Positions 22,321 through 29,700 of a stretch of 43,120 bases of DNA are shown here, in pieces. This DNA comes from CAYUNN01 sp964607015. Lineage in GTDB: Bacteria; Patescibacteriota; Minisyncoccia; Minisyncoccales; JAGGXC01. The notes beneath the pieces are model-generated. The model ran no database searches and was not told the origin of the DNA. It was given only the letters and a program-made list of their open reading frames with translations. The translations under genes and the position numbers were made by a program. Numbering within the stretch: position 1 is the first letter of the stretch; every line of letters starts with the position of its first letter. Where the stretch lies: contig CAZSHN010000004.1 in NCBI GenBank assembly GCA_964607015.1, forward strand, positions 1-43,120, read 5' to 3'.

Positions 22321-22347
22321 CAAAAACCCCTGATAGAGGGGTTTTTG
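22321..22347. terminator. Strong, probably bidirectional terminator
   Basis: CAAAAACCCCT (22321-22331) and AGGGGTTTTTG (22337-22347) pair over 11 bp around GATAG. A and T runs on both sides allow function on either strand. Confidence 0.85.
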
Positions 22348-22405
22348 CTTTGGTTTAAAACTCTTCCATTTCCACAGAAAAGGCTACTTTTTTGTAAATT
22401 TTTAA

Positions 22406-22433
22406 TTGACAAATTTCCCATTTTTAATACAAA
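22406..22433 (+). promoter_or_regulatory. Sigma70 promoter
   Basis: TTGACA (22406-22411), a 16-bp spacer and TACAAA (22428-22433). The leader contains a G-rich Shine-Dalgarno-like AGGGGG (22441-22446) before the ATG at 22453. Confidence 0.55.
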
Positions 22434-22452
22434 AGATAGAAGGGGGTTGTAA

Positions 22453-22800
22453 ATGAGTAACTTAAAAATTAAATATCCTGATGTCGGAGAACATATTTTA
22501 TTCAAGCTGGAAGAGTCAGGTTCTCTAGAGGAAAATCTATCAGTAGAAAGAAGTATGTCGATGATAGAAGTGTTTTGTTTGTTCCTTGACCAGGATACAA
22601 GAGAAAGAATAGAAAAAACTATAGAGGAGTTGAATAAGGCAGGTCTCATTCGTTTCGAGGGAGAGAAAGTTATCATTACAGCAAAAGGTTATCAGTTTTT
22701 ATTACAAGAAGAGGAAGAAGCAGAAAAAGTAGCAGCTAAGATTCTTAGCGAATTAACAAGAATCGCACAAAACTTTCCCGGAGCAAAAGACTTATTATAA
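22453..22800 (+). CDS. Small protein with winged-helix-like C-terminal half
   Basis: A 115-residue acidic, helical protein. The segment TIEELNKAGLIRFEGEKVIITAKGYQFL (about 56-84) has the recognition-helix and beta-wing layout seen in winged helix-turn-helix domains such as MarR or PadR relatives. The first 50 residues, with KYPDVGEHILFKLEESG, are less clear. The last 25 residues form a charged helix. There are no cysteines or membrane segments. A DNA-binding regulator is a reasonable guess but not established. It has its own promoter, a G-rich ribosome-binding site and a terminator (22804). Confidence 0.6.
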   Translation: MSNLKIKYPDVGEHILFKLEESGSLEENLSVERSMSMIEVFCLFLDQDTRERIEKTIEELNKAGLIRFEGEKVIITAKGYQFLLQEEEEAEKVAAKILSELTRIAQNFPGAKDLL

Positions 22801-22803
22801 AAC

Positions 22804-22827
22804 GAGGTCAAAAAAGACCTCTTTTTT
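22804..22827 (+). terminator. Intrinsic terminator
   Basis: GAGGTC (22804-22809), A6, GACCTC (22816-22821) and a T6 run. It lies three bases after the stop of the winged-helix-like gene. Confidence 0.85.
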
Positions 22828-22835
22828 ATTTTAAT

Positions 22836-22867
22836 AAAAAAAGTCCCGCATTTTTAAAAAAGCGGGA
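22836..22867 (-). terminator. Intrinsic terminator of the minus-strand gene
   Basis: Read on the minus strand, TCCCGC (22867-22862) pairs with GCGGGA (22849-22844) and is followed by a run of T (22842-22836). It lies 9 bases after the stop of the gene at 22877-23764. Confidence 0.82.
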
Positions 22868-22876
22868 AGATATATA

Positions 22877-23764
22877 TTATTCGACAAGGACGTATCCTTT
22901 TCCTCTTATTAGCGCTCTAGAGAAAGACTGATCTGCAGGAGGACTTCTTGTGTTTGTGATAAATCCGAATCCATCAAATTCTTTAATTGTTATCCTTACG
23001 TTTGTTTGACTTGCTCTGCAGTAGAAGTTGAAACCTTCTCCTGGAGACTTGATAAGAACAGCAAATGATTTTAATGGATATTTTTTGTATCCTTCCTGGG
23101 GGATAAATGACAATGTATCGTTTCTGTATTTTCCAAATTTGTTATCAAATTTGTCATCGATTCTTATATTATCCATTCCCATTGATAGGATCGTTATTGT
23201 GGATTTAGTTCCGTTTAATTCTTCTCCTGAACTAACAATATCTTCGTCGGTTGGTTTTATTTCTTCGAAATTTTCAAAGTTTAGAACTTTGTCTATTTTT
23301 AAGAAATATCCATCGTTCTCAGTCTTTACTACTTTTCCTTGTATTGTTAGCGATTCTCTATAGTCTGGCCTGGGGATAGATTTTATAGGCATGATTGAAG
23401 AATGAGTATCTCCTTTTGTTTGCAGCATTCGGATGGCTGCTCCTTGATGACCTCTTTCTTGGTAAAGCCTATATTCTATCGCTAGTATTTTAGAGAGGGA
23501 AGTTTCTTGTTTTCCTGAAGCAGAATTAATATTGTAATTATTAACACGGAAATATTGTTCTGCTTGATATTCTGGATAACCTTCTGTTCTTACTACTTTT
23601 CCTTCATAATCAGTTATTTTTCTTGCTAAATCATTAACTGAAACAATGATAGGGGATGATACTTTTTCCTCTCCAAAATTTTGTGAAAGTACTACGCTCA
23701 TGGCAACAATTGATACAACAGCCAAAACTAGCACTAAAACCAATTTCTTCCTTTTCTCTTTCAT
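22877..23764 (-). CDS. Membrane-anchored hypothetical protein
   Basis: A 295-residue protein with a basic N-terminus and one hydrophobic helix (about residues 8-27, LVLVLVLAVVSIVAMSVVL), so exported and anchored. The outside part starts with VSVNDLARKITDYEGKVVRTEGYPE and later has ESLTIQGKVVKTENDGYFLKIDKVLNF. Both look like five-stranded OB-like or tOB segments of the kind that begin 'G..V.v.G.v', suggesting two related small beta domains. The C-terminal part (about 165-295) is beta-rich, with one cysteine. I do not recognise a family. It has a convincing promoter (23810-23782) and its own terminator, and is the only minus-strand gene in this accessory region. Confidence 0.65.
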   Translation of the reverse strand: MKEKRKKLVLVLVLAVVSIVAMSVVLSQNFGEEKVSSPIIVSVNDLARKITDYEGKVVRTEGYPEYQAEQYFRVNNYNINSASGKQETSLSKILAIEYRLYQERGHQGAAIRMLQTKGDTHSSIMPIKSIPRPDYRESLTIQGKVVKTENDGYFLKIDKVLNFENFEEIKPTDEDIVSSGEELNGTKSTITILSMGMDNIRIDDKFDNKFGKYRNDTLSFIPQEGYKKYPLKSFAVLIKSPGEGFNFYCRASQTNVRITIKEFDGFGFITNTRSPPADQSFSRALIRGKGYVLVE

Positions 23765-23781
23765 TTATTATCACCATTGAA

Positions 23782-23810
23782 ACTATACCATATATTTGGT
23801 TAAAAGTCAA
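23782..23810 (-). promoter_or_regulatory. Sigma70 promoter, minus strand
   Basis: On the minus strand, TTGACT (23810-23805), a 17-bp spacer and TATAGT (23787-23782). The ATG of the gene is at 23764. The spacer contains an imperfect palindrome, ACCA-N6-TGGT, which might be an operator. Confidence 0.72.
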
Positions 23811-23844
23811 AAGATGGGGATTGTTCTTATTTCTCTAATATCTA

Positions 23845-23859
23845 TTTTTTTGCTAAAGT
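23845..23859 (+). promoter_or_regulatory. T7-GC-TAAAGT promoter, near-leaderless
   Basis: T7 (23845-23851), GC and TAAAGT (23854-23859), also readable as an extended -10 (TGCTAAAGT). The ATG at 23869 is 9 bases away. There is no terminator hairpin here, which suggests the T run itself is a promoter element. Confidence 0.4.
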
Positions 23860-23868
23860 ATAAATAAC

Positions 23869-24282
23869 ATGGAGGATAAAAAATCTCTTAAGGTTATAGA
23901 ACCAAATCCCAAGCCTGTTCGCTTGTTTTTCTTTTGGGCAGGAATGATAGCTACTGTAGCCTATCGGATAATTATTGTTTTAAATCTTTATAGTTCATTC
24001 TTGGTAAAGGTTTCTTGGTATATTGGTACCATTGGCTTTATCTTTTACTTTGCTCATCGCTATAATGTTGCTGCAAAAAGGGCGCGATTAGTTGAAGATT
24101 ATAATTTAGTTGAAGCTGTGGATAAAGCTAAAGATATTGATCCTCAAAAGAGCTTGGCTCTTAAATATTTGGTTGAAACCAGCTTAACTTCTAAATCTAG
24201 ATGGAATTCAGGTCTCATCTTTATTCTTTCTGTGCTAGCTTTGATTGTCGGTATTTTTTTAGATTTGAAAATGATACTATAA
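23869..24282 (+). CDS. Small integral membrane protein
   Basis: A 137-residue protein with three or four membrane helices: about 19-39 (LFFFWAGMIATVAYRIIIVL), 44-63 (FLVKVSWYIGTIGFIFYFAH), and 115-136 (GLIFILSVLALIVGIFLDL). The central charged stretch RYNVAAKRARLVEDYNLVEAVDKAKDIDPQKS would lie in the cytoplasm. I recognise the pattern from hypothetical CPR proteins but cannot name a function. It lies 7 bases before the antiporter gene and is probably cotranscribed with it, which hints at a role near ion transport; that is inference. Confidence 0.68.
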   Translation: MEDKKSLKVIEPNPKPVRLFFFWAGMIATVAYRIIIVLNLYSSFLVKVSWYIGTIGFIFYFAHRYNVAAKRARLVEDYNLVEAVDKAKDIDPQKSLALKYLVETSLTSKSRWNSGLIFILSVLALIVGIFLDLKMIL

Positions 24283-24289
24283 CTCAAGT

Positions 24290-25462
24290 ATGCAAGAGTT
24301 TCTTACTTTTTTTATAGTAATATTTGCTGGGGTATTTTTTTCAGAAGCATTTAAGCGTTTTCATTTGCCCTGGGTGGTTACATTGATTATTGGAGGGATA
24401 ATTATTGGTCCTCATGCTTTAGGCGTGCTTCATGTAAACGAAACAGTTGATTTTATTGCTCAGATAGGATTGGTCTTTTTAATGTTTATGGCTGGGCTTG
24501 AGACTGAATTTTCCAGTTTTAAGAAGTTTAAGAAAGGAATATTTGAATTATCTTTATTTAATTCTATTGTTCCTTTCTTGATTGGTTTTTTAATTGGATC
24601 ATACTTTGGTTATGGTTTTTCAACCTCTATTCTTTTAGGAATTGTTTTTGTTTCTTCTTCTATCGCTATTGTTATTCCTTCGTTAAAGGTTAATAAGATA
24701 CTTGAGACTCGCTTAGGAAAGTCAATTGTTGCTACTACTGTGATAGAAGATGCTGCTAGTTTGATTCTTCTTTCTTTGTTTTTAAGATTAACTAGCCCTG
24801 TTAGCGGAGTTCCTCTTCCTTTATTTTATCTTTTGCTTATTTTCTCTTTATTCGTTATTAGGTGGCTTGTTCCTAAAATTCGTTTCTTTTTTTCTTTATA
24901 TCTCAGAGATAAAGACGATCTTTTTCAGGAGGAACTTAGATCAATCCTTTTTATATTAATAGGAGTAGTGGTTATTTTTGAGATTCTTGGTCTTCATCCA
25001 ATAATTGCTGGATTTTTTGCTGGTTTTATTTTATCTGACTCAGTTAATACAGAAAAGATGAGGAAAAAGCTTCATATTTTGAGTTATGGTTTGTTTATTC
25101 CAACCTTCTTTATAATCGTTGGAGCGAAAACAGATATTTCTGTTTTTCTGGAAACAACGGGGGTAATGTTATTCGTTGCTTTGATTGTATTAGGGTCTGT
25201 TCTTTCGAAGTTTATTAGTGGATGGTTGGGAGGAAGGTTAAATGGATTTAATCAAAACGACTCTTTGATCCTTGGTGCTTCTACTATTCCTCAGCTTTCC
25301 ACAACCTTGGCTGTTGTTTTTACTGCCAACAAACTTGGTCTTTTTGATCAGAAAATAGTCGTAGCAATGATATTCTTGAGTATTGTTACTACTGTTATTA
25401 GTCCTGTTTTAGTAAGATTCTTTTCTAATAGAAAAGAAGTATTTGAAAAAATTAATAATTAA
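24290..25462 (+). CDS. CPA2-family cation:proton antiporter (membrane domain only)
   Basis: A 390-residue protein of about 12 hydrophobic segments, of the monovalent cation:proton antiporter-2 type (KefB/NapA-like). Recognisable pieces are VTLIIGGIIIGPHALGVL, FIAQIGLVFLMFMAGLETEF, SSSIAIVIPSLKVN, the core ATTVIEDAASLILLSLFL with the functional acidic residue in a membrane segment, and GFFAGFILSDSVN. It would exchange Na+ or K+ for protons. The C-terminal TrkA-N/RCK regulatory domain of Kef systems is absent, which is usual for short members. It follows a small membrane protein by 7 bases, and the TspO gene starts 5 bases after its stop. Confidence 0.92.
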   Translation: MQEFLTFFIVIFAGVFFSEAFKRFHLPWVVTLIIGGIIIGPHALGVLHVNETVDFIAQIGLVFLMFMAGLETEFSSFKKFKKGIFELSLFNSIVPFLIGFLIGSYFGYGFSTSILLGIVFVSSSIAIVIPSLKVNKILETRLGKSIVATTVIEDAASLILLSLFLRLTSPVSGVPLPLFYLLLIFSLFVIRWLVPKIRFFFSLYLRDKDDLFQEELRSILFILIGVVVIFEILGLHPIIAGFFAGFILSDSVNTEKMRKKLHILSYGLFIPTFFIIVGAKTDISVFLETTGVMLFVALIVLGSVLSKFISGWLGGRLNGFNQNDSLILGASTIPQLSTTLAVVFTANKLGLFDQKIVVAMIFLSIVTTVISPVLVRFFSNRKEVFEKINN

Positions 25463-25466
25463 AAAC

Positions 25467-25946
25467 ATGAAACTAAAGAAAATTTTCAAATTAATACTTT
25501 CTGTTTTAATTTGCCAATCAGCTGGAATAGTTGGTTCTTTTTTTACAGCTCCTGCTATTTCTAGTTGGTATGCTACTCTTGAAAAACCTTCTTTTGCTCC
25601 GCCAAACTGGGTTTTTGCTCCTGTGTGGATATCTTTATTTACTTTAATGGGGATTGCTTTTTATCTTGTTTGGGAAAAGGGGATTGACAGGAAGAAGGTA
25701 AGGAGATTGCTTTTTATCTTTTGTATTCATTTAGGACTTAACGCTCTTTGGTCTATTCTATTTTTTGGATTGAAGTCTCCCCTTCTTGCTTTTTTTGAAA
25801 TAATAATACTTTGGTTGTTTATCCTGTGGATAACTTATAAGTTCTATAAAGTTTATAAGTTGGCTGGTGTCCTGTTGCTTCCTTATCTTTCCTGGGTGAG
25901 TGTTGCTGCTGTACTTAATTTCTTTATTTGGAAGATTAATTTTTGA
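25467..25946 (+). CDS. TspO/MBR family protein
   Basis: A five-helix membrane protein of the TspO (peripheral benzodiazepine receptor) family, 159 residues from the chosen start. The signature PSFAPPNWVFAPVWISLFTLMGIAFYLVW follows helix 1, and NALWSILFFGLKSPLLAFFEIIILW is also typical. Family members bind porphyrins, heme or sterols and have been linked to stress responses. The start at 25467 (MKLKKIFKL) was preferred over an in-frame ATG at 25443, because the latter overlaps the antiporter and adds eight residues that are unlike the family. The next gene has a Shine-Dalgarno sequence 33 bases downstream. Confidence 0.9.
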   Translation: MKLKKIFKLILSVLICQSAGIVGSFFTAPAISSWYATLEKPSFAPPNWVFAPVWISLFTLMGIAFYLVWEKGIDRKKVRRLLFIFCIHLGLNALWSILFFGLKSPLLAFFEIIILWLFILWITYKFYKVYKLAGVLLLPYLSWVSVAAVLNFFIWKINF

Positions 25947-25993
25947 TTTTTTTTGAAATATTAGTAAGATGTTGGCATAGGAGGTTTTTAAAA

Positions 25994-26248
25994 TTGAATG
26001 GGTTAAGACCAGAAAACGAAAAAGAGCTAGAGAAAGTTAAAAAGTTGATTGAAGAATTTCCCGCAATAAAACTTTTTAGTTTGTTTTTTCCAGAAATGAA
26101 AGCCAAGCTTTATTATTTTGGTAAAGAAGATAAAGGTTTTGAAGAAGAGGTGAAAAAGTTCTTTTATGAGGAGGTTTATCCCGGTGTTGAGGTAGAACTT
26201 TATTCTGTTGGGCCTGGTGTAAGACCTTTTGAAAGATACTATAATTAA
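25994..26248 (+). CDS. Small hypothetical protein with TTG start
   Basis: An 84-residue charged protein (NGLRPENEKELEKVKKLIEEF at the start, GPGVRPFERYYN at the end) with alternating helix and strand segments, possibly a small alpha/beta domain. No family is recognised. The frame is open from about 25943, but the start is set by a perfect AGGAGG (25979-25984) nine bases before a TTG at 25994. The upstream codons encode an atypical hydrophobic and Trp/Cys/His stretch. It follows tspO on the same strand and ends two bases before a terminator, so it is the last gene of the transcript that starts at 23869. Confidence 0.62.
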   Translation: MNGLRPENEKELEKVKKLIEEFPAIKLFSLFFPEMKAKLYYFGKEDKGFEEEVKKFFYEEVYPGVEVELYSVGPGVRPFERYYN

Positions 26249-26250
26249 TA

Positions 26251-26275
26251 AGGAGAAAAACAATCTCCTTTTTTA
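26251..26275 (+). terminator. Intrinsic terminator
   Basis: AGGAGA (26251-26256) and TCTCCT (26264-26269) around AAAACAA, then six T. It ends the small-membrane-protein/antiporter/tspO transcript. Confidence 0.75.
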
Positions 26276-26284
26276 TTTTAGCCC

Positions 26285-26314
26285 TTGACAAATTAGGTTT
26301 TATTGTGATAAGAT
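26285..26314 (+). promoter_or_regulatory. Promoter of the giant surface protein gene
   Basis: TTGACA (26285-26290), an 18-bp spacer and TAAGAT (26309-26314), preceded by TG at 26306-26307 (extended -10). It would give a leader of about 450 bases, of which 100 are N. A short frame (ATG at about 26362) codes for only eight residues. Confidence 0.6.
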
Positions 26315-26420
26315 TTTAATACTTTGAAGAAGAGTAAATTATTTTTATTTTCTTTTTCAATTATGGAGGTGCTCTTTATCGATCGTTTATAGTTCTTTTA
26401 ATTTTGATTCTTAGAAATCT

Positions 26421-26516
26421 AAACTAAATTTAGTTTATATTTTTGCCTACCTTAGTTCTAGGACACAAAATAAGGTGCTAGGACATGGATAGTAAGAGTA
26501 GGACAAAGATAGGTCA
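26421..26516 (+). promoter_or_regulatory. Palindrome and phased TAGGACA repeats in the surface-gene leader
   Basis: AAACTAAATTTAGTTT (26421-26436) is a perfect 16-bp palindrome. TAGGACA occurs at 26459, 26479 and 26499, exactly 20 bases apart, with a variant TAGGTCA at 26510 and another TAGGACA at 26739. The layout resembles protein-binding repeats; no protein is known. Confidence 0.4.
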
Positions 26517-26544
26517 GTTCAATTATTAATTATTTAATTAATTA
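26490..26544 (+). repeat. 55-bp direct repeat, left copy at assembly gap
   Basis: These 55 bases recur exactly at 26645-26699, so the two copies flank the N run directly. An exact overlap of this kind is expected when two contigs end in the same k-mer. Confidence 0.95.
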
Positions 26545-26644
26545 NNNNNNNNNNNNNNNNNNNNNNNNNNNNNNNNNNNNNNNNNNNNNNNNNNNNNNNN
26601 NNNNNNNNNNNNNNNNNNNNNNNNNNNNNNNNNNNNNNNNNNNN
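26545..26644. other. Scaffold gap (100 N)
   Basis: Exactly 100 N, the usual placeholder for a gap of unknown size. The flanks are identical over 55 bases. The rest of the 26249-26772 gap holds a terminator, a promoter, a palindrome and phased repeats, with no gene seen. Confidence 0.98.
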
Positions 26645-26699
26645 TAGTAAGAGTAGGACAAAGATAGGTCAGTTCAATTATTAATTATTTAATTAATTA
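26645..26699 (+). repeat. 55-bp direct repeat, right copy at assembly gap
   Basis: An exact copy of 26490-26544. The sequence carries on with the leader of the giant gene. Confidence 0.95.
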
Positions 26700-26772
26700 A
26701 GTTAAGTACTAACTAGCTTTAGTGGTGCCTAGTTTTAATAGGACATCACAAAAAGCTCAACAATAAAAAATT

Positions 26773-29700
26773 ATGAGTAAAATATTAAATTTAACTAGAA
26801 AATCAGACTTTTCCAAAAGGGCATTGGTTTTTGCATTCGCTGTTTTGTTTGTCAGCGTTTTTTTGTTTAACCTTAGTCCTATGAGAGTAAGTGGTGGTGA
26901 AAGACCTAATCCTCCAAACGCTAGTCCAACTAGTATGTGTGTTGGTTGTCCTCAACCACCAGAAGAAAAGCCTGGAAGTATTACTATTTGTAAGATCATA
27001 TTAGACCCAGAAGGAAATGTGGTGACAGATGCTTCTGATTATTCTCCAGCTAATTTTCATATTCATATAACTGGAGAATCAGGAATACCTAATCAGAAAA
27101 ATTTTCAAGCGCAGAATTTTTCTCCTAATACTGTAATCGGAAGCGGTTCTCTTGATGCTGAGTGTGTTACTTATGACGATCTCAAATTAGGAGATTACTA
27201 TTACGAAGAAGAAAAGATTACTCCAAAAGAAAAAGAAGAAAAATGGGAAGAACCTCTTTACAATGATCAATATAATGTTCAAGTGAACAATATTTCTGAT
27301 TTCTTTAGCTATAACGGAGATTTGACTGATGAATCAAGGAATATGAATTCAGATGGTCATGTTGTACTGAGCGAACAAAGAAAAGAAAGAACAATAGTTG
27401 TACTTAATCAGTACAAAGAGGCTCCTTCTTTTACTGCTGATATCTATGCTTATAAGGTAAACTGTGAATCAGAAGAATTTTTACCTGATTGGGCTAAGAG
27501 TTCAAGCAACCCAGAAAAGATTACAACCGATGTTATCAAACAATATATTGATGATATAAATACAGAATACGAAAGAGATGTTTGTTGGTTTGAATCAGGT
27601 TGGAGTTTTCAATGGGGTTATAACGGAGCAAGCGGAACTCAAAAAGCAGTAAAGAAACCAGGAGATTTTTATGGACCAGCTAGTTCTTCAGAGGGTTGGT
27701 TTACTTTCGGTCCTACTGGTTCTGGAGACAATCCCGCTCATGCTCACATTGAAGATTTAAAAGGAAATTCAGTCCTCTGGGCAAGAGAAGTACTTCAAGA
27801 AGGATATATTCCTTTTACAGACAGTGCTAACTCTCAAGGAGATTACAGTGCTGAAATGTTGTGTCACACAGATGCTTACAAATACGACAACTATGATCAG
27901 GTTGATATTGGCGTAGTTGACGACGTAGCATCACCAAACGAATATTACTGTGTAGCATTTAATGCTCCTGAAGAAATTCCTACTTATTCTATTTCTGGTA
28001 GAAAGTGGAATGATATAAATGGAAATAGAGAAGGAGATGAAGATTGGACTTACGGATTACCAGGATGGGAAATCACTCTTAGCAAAGGAAGTGAATTTAT
28101 TACTAGTACCACCACTCAAGAAACTAGTACCACCACTCAAGAAAAAGGAAAATATGAATTTAGGAATTTAGAACCTGGCACTTATGAAGTTTGCGAAATA
28201 GAACAAGAAGGATGGGAAAGAACTTATCCACAAGGAGAAGTTCCTTGTCACGAGATAACAATAGAAGATCAAAATGCTAGCGATGTTAGTTTCGGTAATA
28301 AGAGAATAGATTCCCCAATTTCTATTTATGGTAGTAAGGTAGTTTGTGAAGAAGAGTCTGACTTACCTAATTGGGGTACAGATTCTAATAATCCTTCTCA
28401 GATTACAGAAAGTACAGCAAGAGATTACGTTGCTGATTCAAATGGAGCTTGCCATTTAGAAAAATGGGATTTTCAATGGGGGCTTGAAGGAGCAATAGAA
28501 CAAGTCAGAGACTTTATCGGACCTGCTCCTGTATCAGATGGATGGAATAAATTCTCTTCTTACAATGAAGAATTAATGTCAATTGCCGAAATTAGCGGAG
28601 AAACTTCTGTTATTTGGGTAAGAGAAGCATTAAAGTCAGAATTTATTCCTTTCAGTATGGATAATAATCATACTGAAATTGGCGACTACAGCGCTGAAAT
28701 GTTATGTCATACAGACGCTTATAAATATGACAATTATGACCGAGTTGATAATCCAGAAGCAGGCAATGATTATTATTGTGCTGCATTTAACGCTCCTACC
28801 TGTACAGCCTCTTCAAGTGATTGGAATACGGTGGACATGGTAAATCTTGGTGACATAGAAAGTGAAGATGATCACGAAGCTGAAGACTGGTGGGGTGATC
28901 CAGGAGTCGGTAATTACGGTGACAGAGACGGCGGAGACGATATTGCCATTGTAAGAGACGGTGGAGCAGAAGGTGAGTGTTCCCAAGAGACTGGTGAAGC
29001 AACCTTCGTTTTAGATGCAGGAGCTGGAGCTTCTAGCTTAGTCTTAAGACACTTAGACGGTTTAAGTAATCTTGATAGTTTTGATGTATACGTAAACGGA
29101 GAAAAGATTGGAAGATACTTAGACTCTCAAGATAGTGCAGAAAAATGGATTACTACTCACTTCTCATTGCCAGAAGGAACTTCTGGTCAATTAGAAGTTA
29201 AAATTGTAAATATTGATGATTCTTGGAGCGATTGTGAAACATACGGTCAATTAGCCTTTAACTGGGCAAAAGTTGGCTATTGTGGAGAACCTCCTCAGCC
29301 CGAATGTGCTATTTCAGGAATTAAGTTCAACGACTTAAATAAAGATAGAGACATGAATGAAGGAGAATCAGGTCTTGAAGATTGGACAATTCAACTCAAG
29401 AAACCTATTGCTTGTGAGTCTGGCGAAGAATGGGCAGATTCTGTTGTTGAATATAACGAAGGGACTGAGAGCGATGGTTCTGAAATAGATTCTTCAAGAA
29501 CAGATCCTAACAATGCTTTAAACGAAGCTCAATATGATGATACTTTAAACTTTGTAAGTTTAGGATTTGGAGGATCGCTCATCTTAGAATTTGATAATAT
29601 AATTCTAAACGAAGATGGTAACGATATAGAAGTTGTTGAAACTTCTTACGGCAACCAAACTTGTGAAACTTATCCAGAAAAAGTAACGGTTCATGCTTCT

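Noticed and set aside
26459..26516. Replication-origin iterons
   Set aside because: Only a few TAGGACA copies, no DnaA boxes recognised and no dnaA nearby; regulatory repeats fit better.
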